A stretch of DNA of 64,000 nucleotides. Source: Veillonella criceti. Lineage in GTDB: Bacteria > Bacillota > Negativicutes > Veillonellales > Veillonellaceae. How positions within the stretch are numbered: the first letter of the stretch is position 1; each line of letters starts with the position of its first letter. Where the stretch lies: NCBI RefSeq assembly GCF_900460315.1, contig NZ_UHIO01000001.1:1827501-1891500 (forward strand), written 5' to 3'. The notes beneath the pieces are model-generated. The model was not told the origin of the DNA. It was given only the letters and a program-made list of their open reading frames with translations, and made no database searches. The translations under genes and the position numbers were made by a program. Below are positions 1-8,747 of this stretch, piece by piece.

Positions 1-1323
1 CAAACAGAAGCTAACTTAGGATTAGTCTTTTTTCCTGCTTTTGATTGGAAGATATCGGCAACACATCCTGAACGACAAGAGCGCTTATTATATACGCGTG
101 ACCAATTATTAGAAGAGGGCCTATTAGAGCATCCTGCTATTCGAGAATATAATCCGCTACTAGCATCGTGGCAAGATATAGAACGCGTTCATGTAGGGGC
201 ACCGTCTTTACAAAAATGGGTGACAGAAGCTCATCGTGTTTCGGTTGGTGGAGCTATAGCAGCGGCGGAAGCGGTTATGCGTGGTGAAGTGAAACGAGCA
301 TTCTCCCTTGTGCGACCACCAGGCCATCATGCGATGACTATGGTCCATGGTATTCGTGGGTTTTGTACGGTTAATGTAGAAGCTATTATGATTGCGTATT
401 TACGTCGTCATTATGGTGTGAAACGAGTGGCAATTGTTGATACAGATGTACATCATGGTGATGGCTCTCAGGATGTGTTTTATCACGATCCGGATACACT
501 GTTTATATCGTTTCATCAAGATGGCCGTACTTTATATCCAGGGACAGGGTTTATGTATGAATATGGTGGGCCACAAGCAGTAGGAAGCACGGTCAATATT
601 CCACTGCCACCGGGTACTGGCGATGAAGGAATGCTCAAGGTGTTACAGGAAGTAGTGTTGCCTATGTTAGCTGATTTTCAGCCTGATATTATTATTAATT
701 CTGCAGGACAAGACAATCATTTCAGTGATCCGTTAGCGAATATGATGGTAACAGCAAAAGGATATGCGCAACTTACTGATTTACTACAGGCTGATATTGC
801 TGTGCTGGAAGGTGGCTATTCTGTGCAAGAAGCCTTGCCTTATGTAAATACGGGGATTGTGTTATCTATGGCTGGCCTTGATTATAGTCAAGTCATTGAG
901 CCTGCTTTTGATGCCTATAGTAATCGTCAACGTAATGATGTGACGCAGCGTATTGATGGTATTATAAAACAATGGCAACACCAGTGGCAACGGCGCTATG
1001 AAATGCAAGTTGATGCTTTATTGGGGCTTGGTGACTATTGGCAGGATCAGCATCAAATTTACTATGATGAAACGGGCATTTCAGAGTATCGTAAGGAAAC
1101 AATTAGACTCTATCCTGATAAAGTGGGTTGGCATAGTATTGACTCTCGTAGTGATGGCGGGCCTTTTGGCTCACAACATGTGTTTGCAACCTTTATTCCT
1201 TGGCAAGCTGATGAAATATGTCGCCAAGACGCTTACGATGCCACTTGGATGGCTAAAAAAGAAGGTAAGGCACAACGATATGTAGTGGTAGATCCGATGA
1301 AAGATATACAAGAGGAATTATAG
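1..1323 (+). CDS. Histone deacetylase family protein (5' end outside window)
   Basis: This is a zinc-dependent deacetylase of the HDAC/AcuC/acetylpolyamine amidohydrolase family. The reading frame is open from base 1, so the start lies upstream of the window; the first in-window residues (PAFDWKISATHPERQERL) already match the family N-terminus. Diagnostic motifs are RPPGHHA (about base 313), DTDVHHGDG (439, catalytic His pair and metal-binding Asp/His), SAGQDNHFSDPL (700) and EGGYS (808). The substrate, an acetylated small molecule, polyamine or protein, cannot be read from the sequence. About 120 residues follow the catalytic core and match no domain I know. The frame ends at 1321-1323, but another frame stays open with coding-like sequence to 1390 (see findings). 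Confidence 0.85.
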   Translation, partial: QTEANLGLVFFPAFDWKISATHPERQERLLYTRDQLLEEGLLEHPAIREYNPLLASWQDIERVHVGAPSLQKWVTEAHRVSVGGAIAAAEAVMRGEVKRAFSLVRPPGHHAMTMVHGIRGFCTVNVEAIMIAYLRRHYGVKRVAIVDTDVHHGDGSQDVFYHDPDTLFISFHQDGRTLYPGTGFMYEYGGPQAVGSTVNIPLPPGTGDEGMLKVLQEVVLPMLADFQPDIIINSAGQDNHFSDPLANMMVTAKGYAQLTDLLQADIAVLEGGYSVQEALPYVNTGIVLSMAGLDYSQVIEPAFDAYSNRQRNDVTQRIDGIIKQWQHQWQRRYEMQVDALLGLGDYWQDQHQIYYDETGISEYRKETIRLYPDKVGWHSIDSRSDGGPFGSQHVFATFIPWQADEICRQDAYDATWMAKKEGKAQRYVVVDPMKDIQEEL

Positions 1324-1398
1324 ACATTATATTTTTACCGGCTGTGAATTAGGACGAGATGACCTTTATAAAGTGTGGAAGGAAAAGTAGTTTGTATA

Positions 1399-1429
1399 TT
1401 GAGAAAACTAGGTATCTATATGATATAAT
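1399..1429 (+). promoter_or_regulatory. Putative promoter upstream of rph
   Basis: A perfect TATAAT (1424-1429) is preceded 19 bases upstream by TTGAGA (1399-1404). It lies between the deacetylase gene and rph. The long spacer makes the -35 assignment uncertain. Confidence 0.35.
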
Positions 1430-1461
1430 AGGAGGGAAGAAAGAATTTAGGAGTGACAACT

Positions 1462-2223
1462 ATGAGAATTGATGGTAGAAATCCAAAGGCTGTACGGCCT
1501 ATTAAAATTACACGTCATTTTACAGCGTATGCCGAAGGGTCTGTATTAATTGAGTTTGGCAATACGAAGGTACTTTGTAATGCATCAGTAGAACCTAAAG
1601 TACCTCGTTTTATGAAAGGCGAAGGTCGTGGTTGGGTGACCGCAGAGTATTCTTTATTGCCGCGTGCAACGCAGACTCGTAATAGTCGTGAAGCCGCAAA
1701 AGGTAAGCAAACGGGTCGGACTGTTGAAATTCAACGCTTGATTGGTCGTGCATTGCGGGCGGTGGTTGATTTAGAGGCTCTCGGAGAAAATACCATTACA
1801 TTAGATTGCGATGTATTACAAGCTGATGGTGGTACACGTACGGCTGCGATTACTGGTTCTTTTGTTGCCTTAGTAGATGCAGTGAACACGCTATTTAAAG
1901 GGACCGGTGTCTATCCAGTACGTGATTATTGTGCCGCTATTTCTGTAGGCATTGGCAGTGAAGGACCTATTACTGATTTATGTTATGAAGAAGACAGCAA
2001 AGCTGTTGTAGATATGAATGTAGTACGTACTGGTTCAGGAGCCCTTATAGAAGTACAAGGAACAGGCGAACATGGTACATTTAGCCGTGATGAGCTGAAT
2101 GCTCTCTTAGATTTGGCTGAAACGGCGACTGATGATTTAATGAAAGCACAAAAAGAAGCGTTAGGTGAAGCGGCACAGCATATAGGAGCGACGTATGAAG
2201 ATAGTAGTAGCGACGCACAATAA
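1462..2223 (+). CDS. rph: Ribonuclease PH
   Basis: A phosphorolytic 3'-5' exoribonuclease that trims tRNA 3' ends. The N-terminus MRIDGRNP, the [15 protein letters not shown] motif (about residues 55-70), the [13 protein letters not shown] stretch and the core [19 protein letters not shown] are hallmarks of the family, and about 253 residues is the usual length. The ATG at 1462 is preferred over an in-frame GTG at 1453 because AGGAG sits 8 bases before the ATG and because family members begin MR.DGR. The gene overlaps the start of rdgB by 29 bases, so the two are probably translationally coupled. Confidence 0.97.
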   Translation: MRIDGRNPKAVRPIKITRHFTAYAEGSVLIEFGNTKVLCNASVEPKVPRFMKGEGRGWVTAEYSLLPRATQTRNSREAAKGKQTGRTVEIQRLIGRALRAVVDLEALGENTITLDCDVLQADGGTRTAAITGSFVALVDAVNTLFKGTGVYPVRDYCAAISVGIGSEGPITDLCYEEDSKAVVDMNVVRTGSGALIEVQGTGEHGTFSRDELNALLDLAETATDDLMKAQKEALGEAAQHIGATYEDSSSDAQ

Positions 2224-2782
2224 AGGTAAACTGCGAGAATTTAAAGCGGCCTTAGAACCACTAGGTATTGAAACTGTTAGTGTTGGTGATATTGTGGCAG
2301 TCCCCGAGCCGGAAGAAACAGGGACTACTTTTTTAGAGAATGCTCGTATTAAGGCACAATATTATATGAAAGCTACGCAACTGCCTTGTTTAGCTGATGA
2401 TAGTGGGCTCGCTGTTGATAGTTTAGGTGGTGAACCTGGTGTATATTCAGCACGGTATGCTGGTGAAGCTTGTGACGATGAAGCAAATAATAGAAAACTT
2501 GTTAGTGCCTTACGTGAGGTACCGTTTGAAAAACGGACAGCTCATTATGTATGTGAGTTAGTACTAGCGTATCCTGATGGCCGTGAAGTTAAAGCTACGG
2601 GATGTTGCGATGGTATAATTCAAGATAAACCTGTCGGTGATGGGGGCTTTGGTTATGATTCTTATTTTTATGTGCCCCAGTTTCAAAAAACGATGGCGCA
2701 AATTAGTATGGAAGAAAAAAACGCCATTAGTCATCGCGGGTTAGCATTACAAAATTTATTACAACAATTAAAAATAGATTAG
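2195..2782 (+). CDS. rdgB: XTP/dITP diphosphatase (RdgB/HAM1 family)
   Basis: Hydrolyses non-canonical purine nucleoside triphosphates (ITP, dITP, XTP) to monophosphates, cleaning the nucleotide pool. The N-terminal nucleotide-binding motif [11 protein letters not shown], the LADDSGL motif with the metal-binding acidic pair (about residues 66-72), GVYSARYAG and the C-terminal GGFGYDSYF and SHRGLAL motifs are all present. Its 195 residues fit the family. It begins inside rph and is followed 30 bases later by a phosphoesterase gene, an arrangement seen in many Firmicutes. Confidence 0.96.
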   Translation: MKIVVATHNKGKLREFKAALEPLGIETVSVGDIVAVPEPEETGTTFLENARIKAQYYMKATQLPCLADDSGLAVDSLGGEPGVYSARYAGEACDDEANNRKLVSALREVPFEKRTAHYVCELVLAYPDGREVKATGCCDGIIQDKPVGDGGFGYDSYFYVPQFQKTMAQISMEEKNAISHRGLALQNLLQQLKID

Positions 2783-2812
2783 AATATAGAATTTTAAAGT
2801 AAGTGAGTTTAT

Positions 2813-3334
2813 ATGAGTACAGTGCATCGTATAGGAATTATAAGCGATACCCATGGGTACTTAGAGGTAATTGATAAAATTTTAGTTGATACGGCTGATT
2901 GGCAGTTAGATGTATGGTTGCATGCCGGTGATTATGGGGATGATGCTCGTTATATGGCAACAAAGACTGGAGTACCGGTGATTGCAGTGCGCGGTAATAA
3001 TGACCGTCAACGTCCTTTTGAACCGAGGGAACAATTGATACCCTTTCAAGATACATATGTATATATGACACATGGTGATCAGTTTTTACCATATAATCGG
3101 ATTCAGGACGTTATGAGTTTAGGCGCTAGTATGGGGGCGACCCTTTGTATTGCTGGGCATAGTCACCATCATGCTATGTATGAACATCAAGGCTGTTTAT
3201 TTGTTAATCCAGGTAGCCCTGCTTTACCTAGGGATAAATCAGGGGGGACTTTTGCTGTGGCTACATATGAAAATGGTCAGTTTAAAGGGCAGTTCTATTA
3301 CTTAAAGGAAAAACCTTGGTTAAAACCTGACTAA
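2813..3334 (+). CDS. YfcE/MJ0936-type metallophosphoesterase
   Basis: A small calcineurin-like phosphodiesterase of 173 residues. The metal-binding motifs appear in order: ISDTHG (residues 9-14), HAGDYGD (37-43), RGNND (60-64), and C-terminally THGD, GHSHH and NPGSP. Relatives act in vitro on bis-p-nitrophenyl phosphate and similar diesters; the physiological substrate is unknown. It probably ends the rph-rdgB operon. The ribosome binding site (AAGTGAG) is weak. Confidence 0.88.
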   Translation: MSTVHRIGIISDTHGYLEVIDKILVDTADWQLDVWLHAGDYGDDARYMATKTGVPVIAVRGNNDRQRPFEPREQLIPFQDTYVYMTHGDQFLPYNRIQDVMSLGASMGATLCIAGHSHHHAMYEHQGCLFVNPGSPALPRDKSGGTFAVATYENGQFKGQFYYLKEKPWLKPD

Positions 3335-3360
3335 ATAAAACCATGTATGCGAAAATAAAA

Positions 3361-3400
3361 TATCGAAAGAGTTGAATGTGCAGCATGCTTTCGATATAAT
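3361..3400 (+). promoter_or_regulatory. speD promoter embedded in a 9-bp inverted repeat
   Basis: TTGAAT (3372-3377), a 17-base spacer and TATAAT (3395-3400) form a strong sigma-A type promoter. A perfect 9-bp inverted repeat, TATCGAAAG (3361-3369) and CTTTCGATA (3388-3396), brackets the -35 box and touches the -10 box, the geometry of a repressor operator. The predicted transcription start near 3407 coincides with an upstream ATG and argues for the downstream ATG as the speD start. Confidence 0.6.
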
Positions 3401-3442
3401 GTATTTATGCGAATTTTGAATGAGGAAGGTGTACAGAACATT

Positions 3443-4225
3443 ATGGAGACATCCGTAAAACCGATTAAGAAAATGAAATTATACGGTTTTAATAACTTGA
3501 CGAAAACATTGAGTTTTAACATTTATGATATTTGTTATACAAGTACAGAGGCTGAAAAGCGACAGTATATCGAATACATTGATGAAGTGTATAATGCACA
3601 ACGGCTAACGGATATTTTGACTGATGTGTCTCATATGATTGGGGCCAATGTCCTTAACATTGCGAAGCAGGATTATGATCCACAAGGGGCGAGTGTTACG
3701 ATTTTAATTTCTGAAGAAGAAATCCAGAAAGAAGATGTGGTATGTCATTTGGATAAAAGCCATTTGACTGTTCATACGTATCCTGAAAGCCATCCATATC
3801 GTGGAATTAGTACATTCCGTGCCGATATTGATGTGTCTACTTGTGGTCAGATTTCACCACTTAAAGCTTTGAATTATTTAATTAGTAGTTTTGACTCCGA
3901 TATTATAAGCCTTGATTATCGCGTTCGTGGTTTTACCCGTGACGTACAAGGTAAAAAACTCTATATTGATCATCGCATTAACTCCATTCAAAATTATATT
4001 GATGCTAAAACTAAGAATTTGTATAACATGATTGATGTTAACGTATATCAGGAAAATATCTTCCATACTAAAATGATGCTCAAAGAATATGATATTAATA
4101 ATTATCTTTTTGGGATTACTGAAGAAGACTTAACACCGAAGGAACGTAAACATATTAATCAGTTATTGAAACAGGAAATGGCTGAAATTTTTTATGGTAG
4201 AAATCTACCAACTTTGAAACAGTAG
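3443..4225 (+). CDS. speD: S-adenosylmethionine decarboxylase proenzyme, enterobacterial type
   Basis: Makes decarboxylated SAM, the aminopropyl donor for spermidine synthesis. The protein closely follows E. coli Spe[14 protein letters not shown] at the N-terminus, [11 protein letters not shown], the self-cleavage site [16 protein letters not shown] whose Ser becomes the pyruvoyl group, [43 protein letters not shown] and a C-terminal EIFYGRNLP. From the ATG at 3443 it has 260 residues, against 264 in E. coli. An in-frame ATG at 3407 lies on the predicted transcription start and has no ribosome binding site, whereas GAGGAAGG precedes 3443, though at a long 13-base spacing. No spermidine synthase gene is in the window. 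The malic enzyme gene follows after 11 bases. Confidence 0.93.
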   Translation: METSVKPIKKMKLYGFNNLTKTLSFNIYDICYTSTEAEKRQYIEYIDEVYNAQRLTDILTDVSHMIGANVLNIAKQDYDPQGASVTILISEEEIQKEDVVCHLDKSHLTVHTYPESHPYRGISTFRADIDVSTCGQISPLKALNYLISSFDSDIISLDYRVRGFTRDVQGKKLYIDHRINSIQNYIDAKTKNLYNMIDVNVYQENIFHTKMMLKEYDINNYLFGITEEDLTPKERKHINQLLKQEMAEIFYGRNLPTLKQ

Positions 4226-4236
4226 GAGGGAATAAC

Positions 4237-5418
4237 ATGGACGTACGCGAAGAAGCAGTGCAAAAGAAATTGGAATTAGGTGGCTTTTTAACAACTGGGA
4301 CAAAGTATCCGTTGAAGGATGCGCATGATTTATCCGTGGCCTATACGCCAGGGGTAGCTGAACCTTGCTTGCGCATTAAAGAGAAAGAAGAATTATCCTT
4401 TGATTTAACTTGTCGTGGTAATATGGTGGCTGTTGTATCTGATGGTACTCGTGTGCTTGGTCTTGGTGATATTGGGGCGGCCGCTGCTATGCCAGTTATG
4501 GAAGGTAAATCTTTACTTTTCAAACGGTTTGGTAATGTAGATTGTGTGCCAATCGTAGTAGATACTAAAGATGCAGATGAATTAATTCATACGGTTAAAT
4601 TATTGCAGAAAAACTTTGCAGGTATTAACTTAGAAGATATTTCTTCTCCTAAATGTTACGAAATTGAAAACCGCTTAAAAGAAGAATTAGAAATTCCTGT
4701 ATTCCATGATGATCAACATGGTACGGCGATTGCTTGCTTAGCTGGTGTTAAAGCAGCGCTTCGTTTTGTGAAAAAAGATTTAAGTAAAGTTAAAATTGTT
4801 GTAAATGGTGCTGGCGCGGCTGGTGCTAATATTGCCCGTTTGCTGTATCTTGCAGGAGCACGCGATATTACGCTAATGGTAAGCTCCGGTGTTCTTAATA
4901 AAAATTATAAACGTCTTGATTCCTTACAAGCTGAGTTGATTAAATTACTTGGCCAAGAAGAAAAGACTGGTACCTTAGCTGAAGTGGCTAAAGGGGCTGA
5001 TGTATTATTAGGTGTATCGGCTGCAGGTGCTTTTACTGAAGAAATTTTGAAAAACTTGGCAGAAGATTCTATCGTATTTGCTATGGCTAATCCAAATCCA
5101 GAAGCTATGTATGATGATGCAAAAGCTTGTGGTGTACGTGTAATGGGTACAGGTCGTAGTGATGCGCCAAATCAGATTAATAATGTCAATGTATTCCCTG
5201 GTTTGTTCCGTGGTGCTATTGACGTGCACGCATCTAAAATTAATGATGAAATGAAATTAGCAGCTGCTGAAGCACTGGCTAATTTAGTTGCTGATGAAGA
5301 TCTTCGTGAAGACTATGTGGTAGCGAATGCGTTTGATGAACGTGTTCCATTGGCCGTGGCGAAAGCGGTAGCTGAGGAAGCGGTAAAAACTGGCGTAGCT
5401 CGTAAAGAAATTAAATAA
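4237..5418 (+). CDS. NAD-dependent malic enzyme, short bacterial form
   Basis: Oxidatively decarboxylates malate to pyruvate. The 393 residues correspond to the catalytic and NAD domains without the phosphotransacetylase-like tail of long MaeB forms. Visible motifs are [25 protein letters not shown], the metal-binding [12 protein letters not shown] (about residues 155-166), the Rossmann loop [16 protein letters not shown], and [14 protein letters not shown] strong AGGAGG precedes the ATG. It is very likely cotranscribed with speD and closed by the large hairpin just downstream. Confidence 0.94.
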   Translation: MDVREEAVQKKLELGGFLTTGTKYPLKDAHDLSVAYTPGVAEPCLRIKEKEELSFDLTCRGNMVAVVSDGTRVLGLGDIGAAAAMPVMEGKSLLFKRFGNVDCVPIVVDTKDADELIHTVKLLQKNFAGINLEDISSPKCYEIENRLKEELEIPVFHDDQHGTAIACLAGVKAALRFVKKDLSKVKIVVNGAGAAGANIARLLYLAGARDITLMVSSGVLNKNYKRLDSLQAELIKLLGQEEKTGTLAEVAKGADVLLGVSAAGAFTEEILKNLAEDSIVFAMANPNPEAMYDDAKACGVRVMGTGRSDAPNQINNVNVFPGLFRGAIDVHASKINDEMKLAAAEALANLVADEDLREDYVVANAFDERVPLAVAKAVAEEAVKTGVARKEIK

Positions 5419-5426
5419 TATTGATT

Positions 5427-5506
5427 AAAAAAAGGTCTAAGAGTTTACTCGTGACCGGGCTAGGTACACTAGCAACGGTCGCTATATAAACTCTTAGACC
5501 TTTTTT
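5427..5506. terminator. Bidirectional terminator between malic enzyme and SLH genes
   Basis: About 20 bp of stem (5427-5447 with 5486-5506) with A and T tracts at its two ends, so it can serve both convergent genes. The apical part holds nested repeats: GACCG/CGGTC (5453-5457, 5476-5480) and GCTAG/CTAGC (5459-5463, 5469-5473). Confidence 0.9.
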
Positions 5507-5512
5507 GTAATA

Positions 5513-6997
5513 TTATAGTTGTGGATTGTTATTGGTAGGCAAGCTGATTTCCACTTTATTTCCAAATTTTTTGGTGAAAGCTTTAATCGTATCCGCTTTT
5601 AATTCATCAACGATTAGTACTAAGCCGGATGCATTTTTATTGGGGGTTACCGCTATAATCGAGCCAGTTGGTTCTTGTTGGTTGTAAAAATAAGCAACGT
5701 CAGTCTGCAATTTACCAAGTTCGATTTCTGTTAAATTCCCTATGGTAACTTGTACATTATTGACTAAGTTTTTATCCTTAGTAAATGCGAGGGCGGCGCC
5801 TAATTTCTTAGCATCTGCTTCCGATTTCAAGGCGGCGACTAATTTATTGTTTTGCCAGAACATAGCACCATGTGTGCGGAATATATAGCCTTTGCCAAAA
5901 GTTCGTTCAACAAGTGTAATCATTTTGTTTTCAATCTGTTGATGTAAGATTTTTTCACGTAAGGCTACCGCTGAACTACTATTGGTTACGCGATACATAA
6001 TTTCAGTAGCTTCAGCACGAGTGATATATTTTTCAGGACTAAACAGTAGGCGTGACTGATAGTGTAAGAAACCAAGACTAGCGAGTTCACGAACGGCATC
6101 TTGGGCCCAAGGGGCTATAAATTTCTGATCGTTGTAGTGGATAGCATCAAGTGTTGTAAGATCTTCTGTTGTGTAGCCTAAGTAATGAATATAATTATTG
6201 GCTACAACGGCAAATTCTTGACGGGACATAAAGCGTTCTGGACGATAGGTTTTATCACCATAACCACTGATGATATTAAGTTGTGCTACGCGTTCAATGG
6301 CATTAGCTGACCAGCGGTCAGAGGTAATATCTTTGAAAGAGCTAGCCAACATAATAGGCGATTCATCAGAAATTAGATTACTAAATAAAGAGGCTACTTC
6401 TTCACGGGTAATCGGTTTATCTGGGCGGAACGTGTTATCGCTGTAACCTGAAATAAGTTCTTGATTCGTCATAACGGCAATAGAAGTGGCCGCCCAATAA
6501 TCAGCGGGTACATCAATAAATGTGTATTTACGTGCTTCTTGGAATACGGATGGTTGTGCTGTTCCTGTGAAAATGGCACTATCTGCGTTAGTATTAGCCG
6601 ATGAATTTTTGAAAGACGGTAGTAATTGGATTTGGCCTGTTGGTTTTGATGTCTCATTTTGCGGGGCTTTTTCGTTGCTTGCTGGTAATGTATTTGTTTG
6701 AGTTGTTACTGTTTTCGTGTTACTTGCATCCTTTGTTTGTTGTGAATTTTGTAATTGTTGGTCTCTAGAGGCCTTTCCTAAGGCCTGGGCTGTATTATTT
6801 TGCATATAATAATTTAGCGTTAAAGGACCAAAAGTGGTTTCATTACTTGCTTCTTTAACAACGCGGACAGGACTGTAGCCAGCTTCGGTGTAATCTTGGT
6901 CATCAGTTATTGTTACTGTATTGGCTCCAACAGTGGTACTGGTAAGCAACAGTGCGCAGAGCCATGCTGCTGATTTTGTGTGAAAAAATTTGGACAT
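5513..6997 (-). CDS. SLH-domain envelope protein with an unrecognised C-terminal domain
   Basis: A secreted 494-residue protein. It has a signal peptide (about 1-25, cut near VGA-NT), a Gln/Asn/Thr-rich low-complexity region (about 65-150) and three SLH repeats: 157-210 (FIDVPADYWAA...TREEVASL), 220-272 (FKDITSDRWSA...SRQEFAVV) and 284-340 (FIAPWAQDAV...TRAEATEIM). A domain of about 150 residues follows (346-494) with HGAMFWQNNKL, EPTGSIIAVTP and FGNKVEISLPTNNNP. The same C-terminal domain occurs in the SLH protein at 8748-10289. In diderm Firmicutes SLH repeats bind polyamine-decorated peptidoglycan, so a periplasmic or outer-envelope anchor role is inferred. I see no beta-barrel porin region as in OmpM. 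It is the last gene of a three-gene minus-strand operon. Confidence 0.85.
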   Translation of the reverse strand: MSKFFHTKSAAWLCALLLTSTTVGANTVTITDDQDYTEAGYSPVRVVKEASNETTFGPLTLNYYMQNNTAQALGKASRDQQLQNSQQTKDASNTKTVTTQTNTLPASNEKAPQNETSKPTGQIQLLPSFKNSSANTNADSAIFTGTAQPSVFQEARKYTFIDVPADYWAATSIAVMTNQELISGYSDNTFRPDKPITREEVASLFSNLISDESPIMLASSFKDITSDRWSANAIERVAQLNIISGYGDKTYRPERFMSRQEFAVVANNYIHYLGYTTEDLTTLDAIHYNDQKFIAPWAQDAVRELASLGFLHYQSRLLFSPEKYITRAEATEIMYRVTNSSSAVALREKILHQQIENKMITLVERTFGKGYIFRTHGAMFWQNNKLVAALKSEADAKKLGAALAFTKDKNLVNNVQVTIGNLTEIELGKLQTDVAYFYNQQEPTGSIIAVTPNKNASGLVLIVDELKADTIKAFTKKFGNKVEISLPTNNNPQL

Positions 6998-7030
6998 AAA
7001 AAGCCTCCCAAATGATGAAACAGTGTATAA

Positions 7031-8728
7031 TTAATATTTTGATTTAAAAATAATGACATTTTCTACTTGTCCGGCTTCTACAACGTAGGAACTTAAGGTT
7101 GTCTGTAAAAAGTCGGTTTTGTATTTACGAGGTACGCAGATAATAAAATCTGTAGTAGTTTGAATTGCTTGTGTCGTTTCAGCCACCGTAGCGATAGGCA
7201 TTATATTTTTACCTTCACTCCAGATAGACGCTTCTTCGTGAGGATTTAGAATCTGGGTTACGGGATGTTTACTATAATATACTAGCGATGTGCGATAATC
7301 ACGATAGTAAAAGACTTTTGTTGTATTGGTTAAAGGTAAAGTTTTAGCTAATTGTGCGGTAGAGGCATCATCGACAATTGGTGGTAATAAAATAAGCAAT
7401 AAAAGATACAGTATACTAGCACTGAGAGCTGTACTTAGCATAGAGAGCTTAAGCTGACGTTTCAGCCAAGCATAGCCTAATGGCAGACAGGCTAAAAGAG
7501 TACCACTAGTTAAGATGGCTATGAAGTGGGATAATCCCATGGCTGTAGGATTCATAGGATCTTGGGCTTGCGGAGCACCTAGTATCCACAGGGTTATTGT
7601 GATTATGAGGAAAAATAATGTGCCAGGGAATAGGATTGGCCATCCGCCATAATAATCGGTGGATGCTTGGTGGTGTTGCTTGGTTGTTAGATACCCTTGG
7701 GCGGTTAAAATAACGAAAGGGATAAGACAAAGAAACGTATAGGTTAAATATTTGGTTGCCATTACATTATAGAATAAAAAGACGCCGAGGCCCCAAGTGA
7801 GTAAATAGATTCGCCAAGGATTTCGAGTACCATAGCGTAATTCATAAAGGGTAAGACCTGTCCAGGGCAGTAGCGATACGGGCCAGAGTACTAGATAGAG
7901 AAACCACCAGTTTTGTTCTGGATGCTCAGGAATTGTAGCTCGAACAACATTGTGGAGACCAAGGAAGCCTTCGATAAAATTCATACCATGGTAGATATAC
8001 ATGAGTAGATACCATGGTAGCGCTACTAAAGCAAAGAGGAACCACCCTTGTGGTGCAAATAGTAAGGTCACAGTTTGTTTAGTTCGTTGAAATAAAAATA
8101 CGTAGGCAAGCAGAATAAGGCCGGGCAATACGATGCCTACGGGGCCTTTGGTGAGAACGGCCAAGCCAGCAAAAGCATAGGCTATCATTATATGATGTTT
8201 AGCTGATTTGATATCTTGAAGAGATACCTTTGTAGCTCGTACTGTGTTAAACGCCAAGTAAGCAAAATATAAAATACCCTGCGTAAATAAGAATAGATAA
8301 CCATCTGTTAAAATGGCGTGACTAATATACCAAAATTCTAGGGATGTTCCTAAAAGTATGGCACTCCATAAGGCGAGTGTACGGTGTTGCGTAATAATAC
8401 GGACGCCATAGTACATCATCATACCGTTTAAAGCGGCGCAACAAATAAAGGGGAGGCGTGCCGTAAAATCCGACACGCCAAAAGTACTAAAGGAAGCCAT
8501 CAGCATCCAATAGGTCCAAATTGGTTTATCATACCAATATTGGTCATAAATCATAGGGGATACATAGCTGTGATGTTGCAGCATATTGACGGCACTTAAT
8601 GTATAATTGGACTCTACCGTATCGGTTATGGGGAAGTTCCAAGTAAAGAGGCCATAGGCTAAGAGTAACCAAAGTCCAATGGCTATTAGATAGAGTACAT
8701 CTTGCCGTTGTAATCGTGTTGCCAGCAT
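7031..8728 (-). CDS. GT39/ArnT-like membrane glycosyltransferase
   Basis: A GT-C fold polytopic membrane enzyme of 565 residues, with about a dozen hydrophobic segments and a C-terminal soluble tail (about 450-565). The first extracytoplasmic loop, with DTVESNY followed by YDQYWYDKPIWTYWM (about residues 36-72), matches the acidic catalytic loop and the YFEKP...YWM motif of ArnT/PMT-family enzymes, which use polyprenyl-phosphate sugars on the outer face of the inner membrane. Later LTKGPVGIVLPG is also typical. ArnT modifies lipid A while PMT enzymes O-mannosylate Ser/Thr; the acceptor cannot be read here. The gene lies 19 and 33 bases from two SLH protein genes on the same strand, and the upstream one encodes long Thr-rich tracts, so protein O-glycosylation is a reasonable inference. 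Confidence 0.82.
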   Translation of the reverse strand: MLATRLQRQDVLYLIAIGLWLLLAYGLFTWNFPITDTVESNYTLSAVNMLQHHSYVSPMIYDQYWYDKPIWTYWMLMASFSTFGVSDFTARLPFICCAALNGMMMYYGVRIITQHRTLALWSAILLGTSLEFWYISHAILTDGYLFLFTQGILYFAYLAFNTVRATKVSLQDIKSAKHHIMIAYAFAGLAVLTKGPVGIVLPGLILLAYVFLFQRTKQTVTLLFAPQGWFLFALVALPWYLLMYIYHGMNFIEGFLGLHNVVRATIPEHPEQNWWFLYLVLWPVSLLPWTGLTLYELRYGTRNPWRIYLLTWGLGVFLFYNVMATKYLTYTFLCLIPFVILTAQGYLTTKQHHQASTDYYGGWPILFPGTLFFLIITITLWILGAPQAQDPMNPTAMGLSHFIAILTSGTLLACLPLGYAWLKRQLKLSMLSTALSASILYLLLLILLPPIVDDASTAQLAKTLPLTNTTKVFYYRDYRTSLVYYSKHPVTQILNPHEEASIWSEGKNIMPIATVAETTQAIQTTTDFIICVPRKYKTDFLQTTLSSYVVEAGQVENVIIFKSKY

Positions 8729-8747
8729 GTAATGAAAACTCCTTCAA

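Noticed and set aside
998..1285. 95-codon frame inside the deacetylase gene
   Set aside because: It is a shadow frame with no ribosome binding site and no recognisable protein character.
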